A stretch of DNA of 64,000 nt from Mytilus edulis (taxonomy: Eukaryota > Mollusca > Bivalvia > Mytilida > Mytilidae): positions 11,414,746 through 11,478,745 of the forward strand of contig NC_092354.1 of the NCBI RefSeq assembly GCF_963676685.1, read 5' to 3'. Position 1 is the first letter of the stretch. Each line of letters opens with the position of its first letter. Below, one piece after another: positions 24,328 to 37,166 of this stretch. A program made the translations under genes and the position numbers. The notes beneath the pieces were generated by a model. The model did not search any database. It was given only the letters and a program-made list of their open reading frames with translations, and had not been told where the DNA came from.

Positions 24328-25872
24328 AAAATGATACATAAAACGAAAACCATTTCCGGTAGTGTCTATTTCCGGTGCTTATAACTATGCAAAATGACAG
24401 GACATGGGTAGTTCAAGTGATTTAGAGAAGAAAAAAAACATTTATGGATAAAAGAATCGTTGACCAAGTTTTTACTGACCGTGCATGACCCTCATGGGTA
24501 GTCAAGGTCGTAAAACCACTCTCATGGGTAGTCAAGGTCGTTAAACCACCATCATCATCACGTGATTGAATGTGCAATGAAATTACTATAACAATGACGT
24601 TAATAATTTGCTAGAATTCATATTACTGCTAAAGTGGATAAATTACCGAATTATAACATCTTTTTTTGGTTGTAAAGTTTATATTATGCAGGTTATTGCC
24701 ATACAAAGTAGTCAACCACTTGTTAAGTAAGATAATTGTATTAGATTACAGAATTGAACAAATCAAATGTGCCAAATAAGACGTATATTGTGATTATATC
24801 CATATTTATACATAATTATTATATCATTTTAATTTATATATACATGTATATATATTTTGCCTTAATCAAAAGTTGTATGATTATCTGACACCTCATAGGA
24901 GTTTTAGTTAACCAGATTTATTTGTTATCGGCTTTTTAAACTACATGTATAAGTATTATAGAATACCTTAACCTAAGGTAGCAAACATTTAACTTCAAGG
25001 GAGGGTCATGTTTTTTTCCCCTGAGTAATAATATTTTTCCTGCGCAAATCACAAACAATTTTATTAAGTTTTTCAAAGCTACCGATCAGATTTTTTTTTC
25101 AATATTTAACACTATCAGATATGGGAAATATATGGATTTAGAATATTTATTTTTGTCATCTGCTTGATCAGAATATTTTTTTCTCTCACAAAAATGGAGG
25201 TCAGAATATATTTTTTAGAAAAAAAACATAACCCCCCTTTAAGTTAAATGGTCGTTCACGAGGACGTTTATTTTCCTATGTAACTTTAATTTCTGCTCTG
25301 TTACTTCATTTTTTTTTATCGTACTGAATAATTTAAGGAAATTCAAATGCATTTAAGTATTCCCCGTTGCAGTAAGACACGCACCTGTTTCAATGTTTAA
25401 AACCATAGCTTATAACCTTTTTTTGCATTGCAACAAACAAATTGTGTCACAAGGGAAAGTATATGATATACATGTAATAAGTTATATGACTAGCTGTTCT
25501 ATTCTGTTTTGTTTCCGTCTATATCTGGGGCATTATTCCAAGACGTTGTATTAATCATCCTATTTTATTATTTTTTTTCATTTCATTTTTTCCTTCATTT
25601 TATTTAACCTTGCCAATTTGTGTAATTTTTATTCATTGAGTTGCTCTACATTTCTATACAACGTCGATTTGAAAAAAAAAAATCCTATAACAATCCAGTA
25701 GACAAATATTTCTATAACAATCAAATAGACTAACAGAAAGTTATGAATTTAAAGTCACTAGGATTTTTGAAAACAAAAGTAAATTTGTATCCCATATTAT
25801 GTAATATTCTTTTAGACAGAATAAGCAAAAGAAAGGGTATCCATTTATATTGATATTCATCTGTTTGGGTAA
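24328..25872. other. Intergenic spacer between the YeeE-like gene and the duplicated array
   Basis: It holds the presumed 3' UTR, a 2-unit repeat of CTCATGGGTAGTCAAGGTCG near 24489-24552, and AT-rich DNA. No gene was seen. Confidence 0.6.
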
Positions 25873-27733
25873 AGGGAAGTAATCAGAGTTCTAGAATTAC
25901 AAATGTTTTCTTTTATTTGATGTGATATCCGTTTGTATACAACATATGTTCACATTTGTATTGCCTTTAAGAACTATTCAATATTTCAATTAAGGAACAA
26001 ACAGTTGGACGAGTCGTGATCATTTACCTTGTGTGATTCAGTTCCTGAATCATTTGTTTATTTTGTTTTTCTACATTTTGTCATTTATGCTTTTTTTCTC
26101 ATCGTACTTTCAATTACAATCAAATGGTTGCTCCCTTATTCAATGTGCCATACACGCTTTATAGCCCTTTTACCTCAGTTGCCAATCATTAATTTATTAT
26201 TTGTAGTAACCATTTCTCAATAAGCATCGTGCATATTCTTGTATTTTTCTAGTAATTTTTAAACCCACCAGTTTTAACAGTTAACAAATGATGACAGATG
26301 GGAAATCGGAACCATTCGATCAAACTTCCGAATGGATAACAAATTTCCCGGATGTTATACGGTTGTGTATGTGAAGGTCACACGGGTCAGACGGCAAGCT
26401 AATTTACAGCTTAACAGTTTCGGTACGGGTTTTCGCACTTGTTAATATAAAATAAATTGTAACAGTCAAAAGGCAGTTTTTTTTCCGTCTTTTTCTTTTT
26501 TATCCCAGTTAAGAAACATATTAAGTATATTTGATGATTTAGTTTTGGGCTCTTATTGTATTTTATCTATAAAAATTAAGTTTTAATAATCAATTTAGTT
26601 TTTGGCACAGGAAAACGTTAAATATAATGATAAAAGTCTTTACGAACAAACGCAGAACAAAAGAAAAATACTTAGCAATACACAGTTCTAAATATTAGAA
26701 AGTATTGTTTGTCTGATAAGTGAAACAGGTTGTGAAATATAAAAAAAAAATCTGCAGATATTCCATATTTTGGAAAGTCTGACGACTCAGAGTCTGACGA
26801 TGATAACGTTTAAAATCTGTTCTTTTGGCTATTTATTATTTAAGTACTTAACCACTTTCACTCTTTTTGATTTCAATTGTATTTTGAATTATTGCTACTA
26901 TTATGGCTAAATTTCAATTTCACAATAACTGCACACATAACTGACAGATTTTGTCTTGTACAATAATTTGGAATCACCACAACTAACAAAAGATTCACCG
27001 CACTTAACAACGCCTAGAAAAAAATACATTTACATATCAATTTGACGATCATTTCAAACTAAGTGTAGCATTATCATATGTAACATTTATGTGTGAAGTT
27101 TACTTGCCAATGGTATAAGGTTTTGCAATGCATTCATAATTTAGTCATATCAAGTCCAGTGTGTTTTATCATCCAAAATTACAAACAAATTGAGCCATGT
27201 ACAATGAAAGATAAGTCTCTGCATACAAGCAGTATACATTTACCTTATAGAAATACATAATTTTGATGAGAGATTTTGTTTTCTGTTGATGTGTTTTTTT
27301 GTTTTTTTTTACATATATTGTTTACCATTATGGAGGCAAGATTATAATGATTCGCTTAATGAAACAATCATATGAAAAATGTAATTAAAACAATACATTC
27401 CTCAATAAACAGGAACTATATAACATTGCAACAGTACTTTGTACATCTTTGTATTGTTGGGAGATTTTTGACCTAATTTGAAATATCAATGGTGTTTTTA
27501 TACTGTTTGTAGATTGATACACAGGACCGTAGAATAATTTATATAAAGTTTGAATGGACTATGTAGAGATTGTTTTTGTTACCATGGTTACTATGCGACA
27601 TTGTATTATATGTTGACTTTGTTATTATTGTTGATTTTCATATTAAATTTCTATATAAAGATTGTTATATTTATCTTTTTTATTTCGAAGTTGGAGTTAA
27701 AAGAAAGACACAAATGTTGTGAAAGCCATTAAA
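25873..27733 (+). repeat. Segmental duplication block A (paralogue of 32703-34875)
   Basis: Shared landmarks in order are AAAGGGAAGTAATC, GTGCCATACACGCTTT, GGAATCGGAACCATTCGATC (as GGAAATCGGAACC here), AGGTTGTGAAATATAA, CATATCAAGTCCAGTGTG and GATTGATACACAGGACCGTA. It is non-coding throughout and no B-box gene remains next to it. Confidence 0.85.
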
Positions 27734-28445
27734 CAAAAGGGTAATACAGCAAGAAATAATTTATTCTTTTGGTGCTTCTGAGGCGCTATTTTATATTTAC
27801 CTTCATCCTAAACATTACAAACTGAACATTTGAAGCCAGGCATGCGTAAATACGCTGCAATGGTTGTGATAGATGACCATAAAGAACATAAACTGAATAG
27901 CCAAATTTATATACGGTCAATTGATGTGTGGGAGATGCAAACTAAGTTTCATACAAAATGCGACAGATGCAATCAAATACCATACTCCGGACAACAGCAT
28001 AAATCACTCATTATTAAGAAAATTAGTAAAACAGGATATGAAAAACTATCAACCATCTCCATTTAAAATGAAGGAAAAACAGATAAAGAAAGTTAACTGT
28101 CTACAAAATACTACATAGCAATTTCACCATTGCGCTCCAAATCAAATCAAATAGCTCTTATAATTAAGTAGTTTCCCTCAGTTTTGGTTTGTTACCCGGA
28201 TTATTTTTCGCTTAACCGATTTTTACTATAGAACAGCGGTATACGACTGTTTCCTTATTTTAATACCATCTCGTTTTTTTTCTTTTTCTTAAAATTATTT
28301 GTCTTTTAATTGACGTAAAGTTCGATTCAAAATGTATTACGTGAAGCACAATTGGTGTATAGAAATCTTATACTTAAAGTTATTTATTCATTATTCAACT
28401 AAACAAGTAATAAAGATATATCGAAACATTTCTAGTGTAAATTAA

Positions 28446-29110
28446 GATATGTGGTAAGATTGCCAATGTTTATTAAAATTAAGGAGATGTGGTATGACTG
28501 CTTATGAATATAAAAAATAAGGAAATGTGGTGTGGATGCCAGTGTATATAGATAATAATTAATGAATGGCTATTATCTATTTTGAATTTATTGAACCATA
28601 ATACTAATTTTTGACTCTTCACATCGAATAATCCGCGAAGCGGATTATGTAAAATGTGAAGAGTCAAAAATTAGTTTTATGGTTCAATAAAATCAAAATA
28701 GATTATTGCCATTCATTATAATTAAATTTCTATCAAAACTAAGGCTAAAAGAACTTTTTATATTATTTATATTTACAATAACAACGTACACACATGTAAG
28801 CGTATGAATACACAACGTCAAAGTGGGCGTGACACCATCAAAATTGACAGCATTGAAAATAAAACTAATAATTTTAACCAATCAGAAGACAGTAAAAACA
28901 CAACATTTATTTATATAGATATGGTATGATTGCCAATGTATATACAAAATAAGGAGATGTAGTATGACTGTTATTGTATATGAATAATAAAGAGATGTGG
29001 TAAGACCTCCAGTGTATATAACAACGAGGAGATGTGTTCTGTTTGCCTATGAATCAACTATCCACCAGAGACCAATGGACGTTAATGTAAGCAACGTGAG
29101 TTTACCGTAT
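28446..29110 (+). repeat. Degenerate tandem array of a family B-like 30-35 bp unit, split by a foldback element
   Basis: The words AGATATGTGGTAAGATTGCC, GGAGATGTGGTATGACTGC, GGAAATGTGGTGTGGATGCC, AGATATGGTATGATTGCC, GGAGATGTAGTATGACTG, AGAGATGTGGTAAGACCTCC and GGAGATGTGTTCTGTTTGCC follow each other. Each is typically followed by (C)AGTGTATATA or similar. A foldback at 28561-28717 sits inside the series. Confidence 0.75.
28561..28717. mobile_element. Foldback element, 64-bp arms
   Basis: Arms 28561-28624 and 28654-28717 are inverted with about 60 of 64 matching. The 29-bp centre holds ATAATCCGC-GAA-GCGGATTAT, a nested palindrome with a GAA triloop. Confidence 0.9.
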
Positions 29111-30487
29111 GACCTTTAAACATGATCAAAACCAATATAATATGTACTTATACAGTTCCATTGGCATGACAAAATTGTATCCAGCGAATATTATATTAAA
29201 AACCACCGATAAGGCGTTTCATTTGTTAACAGTAAATTTTATGCAAATACAACATGTTCAAATATTGGTTTGTTTTATCTGTATGAAGAATGCGAAACGG
29301 TCCCTAGTATCCTGGTTCATTCTTAAGCAGATGCTAGTTGTATAATTAATGACCACGTAACAATCCATTTGCGGGTCCTCCTAACATTACAAATTTTTAA
29401 AATGTCAATCTATATGGGAACCAAGGACAACAGTTTGAAATAAAAAAAACACAACGTTTCAAAATATAAAGAAAATTAATAAAAATACGTTTCTTATTGT
29501 TCCATCGTTAAATAAATTGTAAATGTGAAATAATACTTCAGCCGAATTGGTTCAATTTTGTAAAAATAAGCAAAAGAAGCACTTGCAGTAAATAATGCGA
29601 CTTCATTGCATCCGTTTTCCGTGACCTTCAATTTAATACCTTATCTTAAGATGTGTAACGCATGAATAAGGCGTGTTCAGTTATTAAAATGAAAAGAATT
29701 TCAACACTGAAAGTGAAATAAGGACAGTAATAATTTTTTGGTTTTCGTTTTCTAAGAATATAGTTCCTACTGTGAACAGTGTATAACTTAATTTTTCATG
29801 TACCCAATTTATTTTTTAATATTTTATGCAATTATATGTTAATTACATTTGAGTGCTTACTCTTCATGTTTAGTAGTGATTTGGTTCAGTTAAAAAAGAT
29901 CAAACATTAGTATGTCTGAAGTTGTCAAACTTAATTTTAGACCCTCTTTACACAGAATTCTCAATATTTTGAGTTAGAGCTGGAAGATGTTTCTATAATG
30001 TTGATATTATTTGTATCAATAGTAGTAAACTACACTGTAAAAGTCTTTTTGAGATAAACCGGTGTGATTTTTTATTATTTATTTATTTTCTAAAATCAAT
30101 GCACTACCAAATACACAACACAATTCCAAAAAGACAAATTGACCAAAACGTGTACAAGAAACCTCAAGATTGCAAAACAAACCGAATCCCACCAAAAATA
30201 CGGTAAACTCGATCAAGCCCTTTGATGTGCCGGTCTGAATGGGGATCATCATTTCTGTATCTCACATTTGGAAGGTCTGTCACCTCTTTTCGTTATTGCT
30301 CAAACCAATTATTCTCTATTTTTATATTATAAACCACATTTCCCTTTTTGTTATATTTAAGAACCCTTGTTTGCTATTCTCTGTTATACTTTTTAAAATT
30401 TGTTGTTTTGGGTGTTTTCAACTCTTGTTTTGCAGTTTATTGTATGCTTTTGCCTTTATTTATCTCTTCTCTATTCTTTAACCCATT

Positions 30488-30605
30488 ATAACGTAATTCC
30501 ACATCAAAAAAGTTGTGCCAAATACGACTAAGGTATCTATGCCTAGGATAAGAAAATCCAGTTAGCATTTCGAATAATTAAACTTCTGCAAACAGTAAAG
30601 AGTGA
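30488..30605 (-). repeat. Family E fragment
   Basis: The + strand AAAAAAGTTGTGCCAAATAC, CTATGCCTAGGATAAG and TTCTGCAAACAGTAAAGAGT is the reverse complement of the middle of family E. Confidence 0.65.
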
Positions 30606-31458
30606 TACTTGTAAAAGTCTACGTATCTATTATACTTAATCTTCATAAGGGGACTTTGTCCTCATAATTCATCCTATGAGTCTCATCTTCTTCGTATTAC
30701 TTGTAGTAAGTGTACAATTGTATAAGCAAGTTATTTGATACTTTCTTCATAAATAATTCGAAGAAAGCTATGACGTTACAATGAAACAAAAGTACGGACA
30801 GATACCTGTATATGTTTTGTAGATTGGAATAGTATCGTTTTCCATTAGATTATTTTTAGTCATATCGATCAAATTTGAAGAATTGAATGCATGGTTTTTT
30901 TACTCTTACACTTGAATTTGTACTATTTACTGACCTCATTGGGAAGTTGCTCTAATTTACCATTATTTAAAAAAAAGAAGACAAAAACAATGAATGGGAT
31001 TTGATTTAATGGATTATTTAAACCAATCCGATGTTTACAATTAGTTTTATCTAAGTACAAACTATAAAAAGTCTTATGAATACTGGTATCTTAACTGATG
31101 ATATTAACATGATACACCTATCGATGTCTAAAGACAAAATCAACTCCCAACGGAAACCTTCTTGTTGTAAACTTTTAATGGTAAACACTCTTTATATTTG
31201 TAAGCTTTACTGACCGAGCTTTCTTTTTTGCTTCCATTCCTTTTTATATATGGTATTATGAAATTTATTTAAGGGAAGACATATATTTAAACCAAATTAA
31301 AGTGGTCATATTTCTCTTGAAGAATTTAATATGCTTTGTTTAAATGAATATGACATAATTTCTTTGTAACACTTGTTCCAATAAGTGCACAAATCATGTA
31401 TACCCACAAATGAGACATATTTGTTTTGTTCATAAGGAAGCCATTTCATAACTTCGAT

Positions 31459-32543
31459 ATGGCGACATCGATCAATAACGCACAAATACCACTTTCGTGT
31501 CAACTATGTTGTCTTTTGGCAGAAATAAAATGGAAATGTATTGAATGTGAACTATTGATGTGTGATAATTGCAAAACTAACGTTCATTCTCGGATCAAGA
31601 CTGCAAACAAACATAAAATTATCACTATCCTACAGATAGGTGATGACCTCTCGGATCGTCTGAAGGCCCTTCATATTTCAGAGGTGTTTTCTTCCGTCTT
31701 TAATACATATTCATCTGATTTGAAAGGAATACACAAATTGATTTGTTGCGATGATGATATAATTTACTTTATGAGTAGTACGGATTTGAGTTGCCATTTT
31801 ATAAAAGCAGAATTATTAAAATCTTCAATAAAAACATTACAAAAATGGATATTGAATGTGTCGATTTTGCTATCAGTTCTAAAGAGAAAATATTGTTTTC
31901 TCCCGAACCACGAAATAAATTATTTGCGGCGTCGATCAACAACAAAAAAGTGAAGACTGTTTTGAATATGTCTCCACTGGTAATAGTTGCAATTCACATG
32001 AGTGAACATGCTGAACGTTTAATTAGTCTCCGGGAGAAAGGTCCTCATTTCCCAGTTACTGATATTAGTACAAGACAAGTAGCTGTTTTCGGGACAGACT
32101 ATAAACATAAAGCAACATTTGAACGCGATGTAACCGGGAAAAGGTTATTTAACTTTACGAGAAGAATTAAAACTGATTCAAAAAATAATATTTATGTACT
32201 AGACTGGTTTGATGTTGATCAGAGGATAGGACAAATAGTAAGCATGGATATGAGTGGTGAGAAAAGATTTGTATACAACGGATGTGCTGCGTTCAACACA
32301 CACGAAGCCGCCTTTAATCCAGAGGATATTGCAGTTACATCGCAGGATACGACAATTATATCGGACAATAGTAATCATGCTTTACATGTTCTCAATATAA
32401 ATGGCGAATTGATAGGACTACAAATCACAAAGAACTCGAATATTTTATATCCCTGCAGCTTAAGTATAGATAATCATAATTTTTTGTTAATAGGGTGCAG
32501 CACAGATTACGCGAAGATGCATGTTGTAAAACTTCTATTGTAA
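31459..32543 (+). pseudogene. B-box/NHL-like gene, copy 1, one single-base frameshift
   Basis: This is the first member of the array, intronless. Residues 14-52 form a C6H2 B-box (C-x2-C-x9-C-x2-C-x4-C-x2-C-x4-H-x8-H), followed by the propeller-like domain ending in HVVKLLL. Paralogues read CAA AAA ATG at the LQKMDIEC segment; here the A run at 31841-31845 is one short, shifting the frame. Upstream and downstream of that point the frames are fully open and conserved (31459 to about 31845, then to 32543). Either it is a very young pseudogene, or the missing A is a sequence error and the gene is intact at about 361 aa. The ATG at 31459 was chosen because it aligns with MATSI of the intact copies. 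Confidence 0.8.
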
Positions 32544-32702
32544 CATTGTTGCTAATATTATAATGTGAAATTTCTTATAATATATTTTTCAATATGTAAG
32601 AAATCTTGGAAAAGTTGAATATAAGAAATCTCGGAAACGTTGAAGATAAAAAACATATGTTCCTTTGTTTCCATATCGTGTACACATTTTATTTTTTATG
32701 GT

Positions 32703-34875
32703 TAAAGGGAAGTAATCTAGAGTTGTACATTTTAAATACAAAATAAATATTTGACGTGTTATTCATTCTTATAACATATGTGCACATTTGTATTTCCTTC
32801 AAGAACCATTCAATTTGTTTAATTACGGAACAAGAGTTGGAATTGTCGAGGGCAAACAGTTCCCAATGTTTTGAGATATCAAAAAGACTTGGATTATTAC
32901 CAGGTGTGATTTTGTTTCTGATTAATTTTTATTTTGTTTTCTTACATTTATCCTTTATGCTTTGTTCAATGTGCCATACACGCTTTTAGCCCTTTTTACC
33001 TCAGTTGCCAATCATTAAATTATCATTTGTAGTAACCATTTCTCAACATTCATCGTGTATATTCTTGTCTTCTTTTAGTAATTTTTAAACCCACCTGTTT
33101 TAACAATTAACAAATGGTGACAGATGGGGAATCGGAACCATTCGATCAAACTTACGAATGGATACCGAATTTCCCAGATGTTATATGGTTGTGTTGGTAA
33201 GGTCATACGGGTCAGAAGGCAAGCTAATTTACAGCTTTACAGTTTCGGGTTTTCGCAAACGTTGAGTTAATTGTTTCAGTCAAAAGGCAGTTATCTTTAT
33301 TCTTCATTTTTGTCCAATTTAAGAAACATTTATTATAATATGCGAGGATTTAGTTTTGGACACTTTTTTGTATTTTGTCCATAAAAAAAAAATCGGTGTA
33401 TCAACCAATTTAGTTTTTGACAGAAGAAACGTTGAAAATTTATAAAAAGACTTTTAGACCAAACGTAGAACGTATAATATGTCTGATAAGTGAAACAGGT
33501 TGTGAAATATAATAAAAAAATATGCAGATGTAACACATTCAGAAAACTATGACGATAATAACGTTTAAAAGCTGTACTTTTGGCTATGTCTATGAAGTCT
33601 TTATAAGTAATTAACCACTTTCACTCGTTTTGATGTCAATTGTATTTTGAGTTTTTGTCACTATTATGGCTGTAATTTCAATTTCACAATAACTTCAGAC
33701 AAATTGTTTGTCTTGTACAAACTGAAAGCACCACAACTAACAAAACATTCAACGCACTTACCAACGACTAGAAAAAATGCATTAACATATAGATTTGACT
33801 GTCATTTCAAACTAAGTGTAGCATTATCATACTCACAAGATCCTTATTACTTAATGTAACATTTATGTGTGAAATTTACTTGCCAATGGTATGAGGTTTT
33901 GCAATGCATTCATAATTTAGTCATATCAAGTCCAGTGTGTTTTGTCATCCAAAATTACAAATAAATTGAACCATGTACAATGAAAGATAAGTCTCTGCAT
34001 ACAATCAGTATATATTTACTTTACAAAAAATACACAATTTTGATGAGATATATTTTTTTCTGTTAATGAGTTTATTTTTGGACATACATTGTTTACCACT
34101 GTGGAAGCAAGATTATAATGATTCGCTTAATGAAACAAAAAAATTGAACATGTAATTAAAACAAGACATTTGTCAACATCTATATAATATTGGGAGATCT
34201 TAAACCTGATTTTGAACAATCAAAGGTGTTTTTATATTGTTTGTAGATTGATACACAGGACCGTAGAATAATTTATATAATGTTTGAATGAACTATCTAT
34301 AGATGGTTTTTGTTACCATTGTTGCAACACGACATTATATTTTATTATGCTTCACGTTAAAATGCCATATTTTGATTGGCTAACACGAGGGTATTAATTA
34401 ACTCTATCACATTGCTGAGCGGATGACATTTTTTTTGAGTGTTACACTCTCGCCCAGACCAATCAAAAATCGATATTTAAAGAACATTGTAAAAATGGAA
34501 TTTACATCAAGTAATTAAATACAATGCCTAAGTTCTACGTTTTGGCTCAGATTCTATTATTTGACTGTCAATGTAAAAAAAAACAACATCTTGCTTAACT
34601 TTTGTTGTTGTTACAAATACCCGTAACGTTGTTATACATGTACGTGACACCATAGAAAAAAACATTGCCATCTTTGGCTTCGCCACGATTGACAATGTTT
34701 TCTCGGGGTCGCAATCAGCTGTATCCCCCTCTCAGCCGTGTGCTATTCATATAATATGTTGAACTTATTATTTTTGTTGATTTTCATATAAGATTTCTAT
34801 ATAATGATTTTTATATCATTTTATCGTTTGAAAGTTGGAGTATAGGAAAAAGACACAGCTGTTATAAAAGCAATT
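32703..34875 (+). repeat. Segmental duplication block B (paralogue of 25873-27733)
   Basis: It has the same order of landmarks as block A. It is longer mainly because of a roughly 0.4 kb insertion at 34341-34753, and it lies between copy 1 and truncated copy 2. Confidence 0.85.
34341..34753. mobile_element. Insertion of about 0.41 kb in block B
   Basis: Block A reads straight from CGACATTGTATT to ATATGTTGAC, while here 0.41 kb intervenes. It contains an inverted pair around TTTGATTGG (34371) and CCAATCAAAA (34461) and a hairpin with apex GGC-TTC-GCC near 34677. Class unknown. Confidence 0.65.
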
Positions 34876-34883
34876 TATCAGAA

Positions 34884-35754
34884 GGATATTATTTTGTAAA
34901 AGCAAAGTTATTGAAAGGTTCCTTAAAAGTATTACAAAATATGGACATTGCATGTACAGATTTTACTATCAGCCTCAAAGAAGAAATTTTATTCACTCCG
35001 CTACCTGGAACAAGGCTAATTGCGATGTCAACCACTACTATGAATACGGAAACTGTACTAAACATGTCCCCGATGTTAATACTGGCAATTCACATGAGTC
35101 AACATGGTGAACTATTAATAGGTCTTCGAGACAATGGCCAAAAGTTCCCTCTAACTGATTTAAGTAAAAGACAAGTAGCTGTTTTCGGGACGGATTATAA
35201 ACATAAGACAACAGTGAAACGATACAGGTGAACGGTTATTTAATTATGCGAAAAGAATAACAACGGATTCAGTAAATAACATTTACGTAATAGACTGTCT
35301 TGATGATAAGGAGCGTGGACGAATAGTGAGCATAGACAGAAATGGTCGTAAGCGATTTGTTTACAATGGATGCTCGTCTTTCAATACAAAAAAAGCAGTC
35401 TTTAATCCCAGGGATATAGAAGTGACATCACAGGATAAGGCAATAATAGCAGACGCAAAAAATCAAGCTTTACATGTTCTTAATGTAAATGGAGATTTAA
35501 TAGGACTACAGATAACAAACAACCTGAATATTATATATCCATATAGCTTAAGTATAGATAACGAAGGATTTCTGTTGATTGGATCCAACGTTAACAAAAA
35601 CGCAAAGATATATGCTGTGAAGTTATCCTGTAAAATTATAGCAAATATGAATTATGCTTATATTTCTTCTTATTTTAAAATGTTTGCGTCGAATAAAGAC
35701 ACTTTGAATATAAACGTGTTTGTTAAAAATTCCGACATTTCCAAATGTCAATGA
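34884..35754 (+). pseudogene. B-box/NHL-like gene, copy 2, 5'-truncated and frameshifted
   Basis: Homology starts abruptly near 34884 in the middle of the protein (YYFVKAKLLKGS), so the B-box and promoter are absent. A deletion near 35221 after HKTTVKR shifts the frame; coding resemblance resumes at TGERLFNYAKR and continues through RGRIVSIDRNGRKRF and SLSIDNEGFLLIG. The usual stop after VKLL is lost, and the frame runs about 40 codons further to 35754. The sequence directly upstream is the duplicated flank 32703-34875, so the truncation probably came from a segmental-duplication breakpoint. Confidence 0.85.
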
Positions 35755-37166
35755 TGTCACTACAGCTAATTAAAAGTATTTTTTTCCCATGGGATTTTTT
35801 TTTACTTGTGATCTTCTAATATTCCAATGGGATTTCAAAAGAAGCTCAAAAGAAAATTAATGTAAAACAAACAAAAAATACATGTATTTTTTATTTTCTG
35901 TCCTTGAGTTGACATCAAATCTGTGTCGGTAGTCAGCCCAGTAGTTATCTGACATGAATTATCATTGATATGGTTATTATATCCAATTAACATCTTCTCG
36001 TCCAGAATATGCATTTAACTTCCTACATAATGTTTAGTAGCCAGCTATCTTCATCATCATTGAAGTTAAAATAACATCTTGCATTACTGATTTTCAAAAT
36101 CTTTGCATTCTTAAAGTAAAGTTCAATTCCCAATTTCTTGTAATGTGATGCCGATTGATGCATATAAAAATGATATAAAATTTTGTCCTTGGCAATTTGT
36201 AATTTTGCTACAACAATTAATAAGGATATATTGTATAATAACCAGCGTGCATGAAAGTAGGGATATGTGAAACGAAAAAGAAAAAGATAAGGTCTAGCAG
36301 TTTACAGAAATAAATTAGACTACCAATGAATTTAAAAAAAGAGATATAGTATGCAAAATATCTCCAGAGACCAAAGGACGTTGATATACACAATTACGAC
36401 CCTTAACTTGGAGTCATACCGTTTATACAAAGCCATCAACATGACAAAATAATTTTTCATTAAACATACATGTACATGCCAATATTACAATAATAGTAAA
36501 ATAAGAATGTGTCTGAGGACACATATATCGCCTCAAGGGCATCTCCCTTTGCCCCGCACCCGCGCCAAGCGTTGGAGCATAACCACAACTATGAAAGCCA
36601 GTCGTCTTGTAATCATCAAGGTTTGTACAACTATCACATATTGAAAAAAAAATGTTTGCTTTATCTGTATGAGGAATGCAAAACAGGTCCCTGCTTCTGT
36701 GTTCAATAAGATCTTATAGTTGAACCACTGACCACTTCACAGCTCAATTACGATTTCCTCTTTTTGCCTGACACAATTTACGCATGTAGATTTGGGATAA
36801 ACACACTAAGTTTTAAAGTGTCATGGTTTAAAATTGTTGGATGGTTAAATCAAAGTTTACCCTGTTGAAATTGAAAAAAAAATAACCTAATAATCTTTTA
36901 CCTATCTGTTCTAGTTTTATATAGAACTGAGAGAGAGAGAAAACACAACAATGAACGCATCAACACATTCTCAAATTTACCCACAACATCAACGTTTTAA
37001 GCTTGTATAAAAGAGGCCAAACATAACATAGCTTGCTAGTATAAAGACTTTTTTGTTAACCTTGTTGAAATGTGTTTTTTTTAGAAAAATATCTTAAAAC
37101 TTTTTTTTTGTACAAGACCCGTTACTGTTTTTGGGACGGATAATAAGTGGAAATCATCATTTTAAT
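35755..37166. other. Spacer between copies 2 and 3
   Basis: It includes 36290-36770, a diverged paralogue of 28913-29400, and a GA-rich run near 36930. No further gene was seen. Confidence 0.55.

Larger units (their letters stand above)
27734..31458. other. Spacer between block A and copy 1
   Basis: It contains the family B-like array, a foldback and a family E fragment, all listed separately. The part 28913-29400 is paralogous to 36290-36770 upstream of copy 3 (ACGTTAATGTAAGC/ACGTTGATATACAC and TTATCTGTATGA(A/G)GAATGC). Short open frames at 27830-28118 have no recognised domain. Confidence 0.55.

Noticed and set aside
27830-28118. Two overlapping frames with C-x2-C-like residues, possible zinc finger
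   Set aside because: Only one CDRC pair without partner ligands; the frames overlap each other, so one is a shadow and neither is supported.
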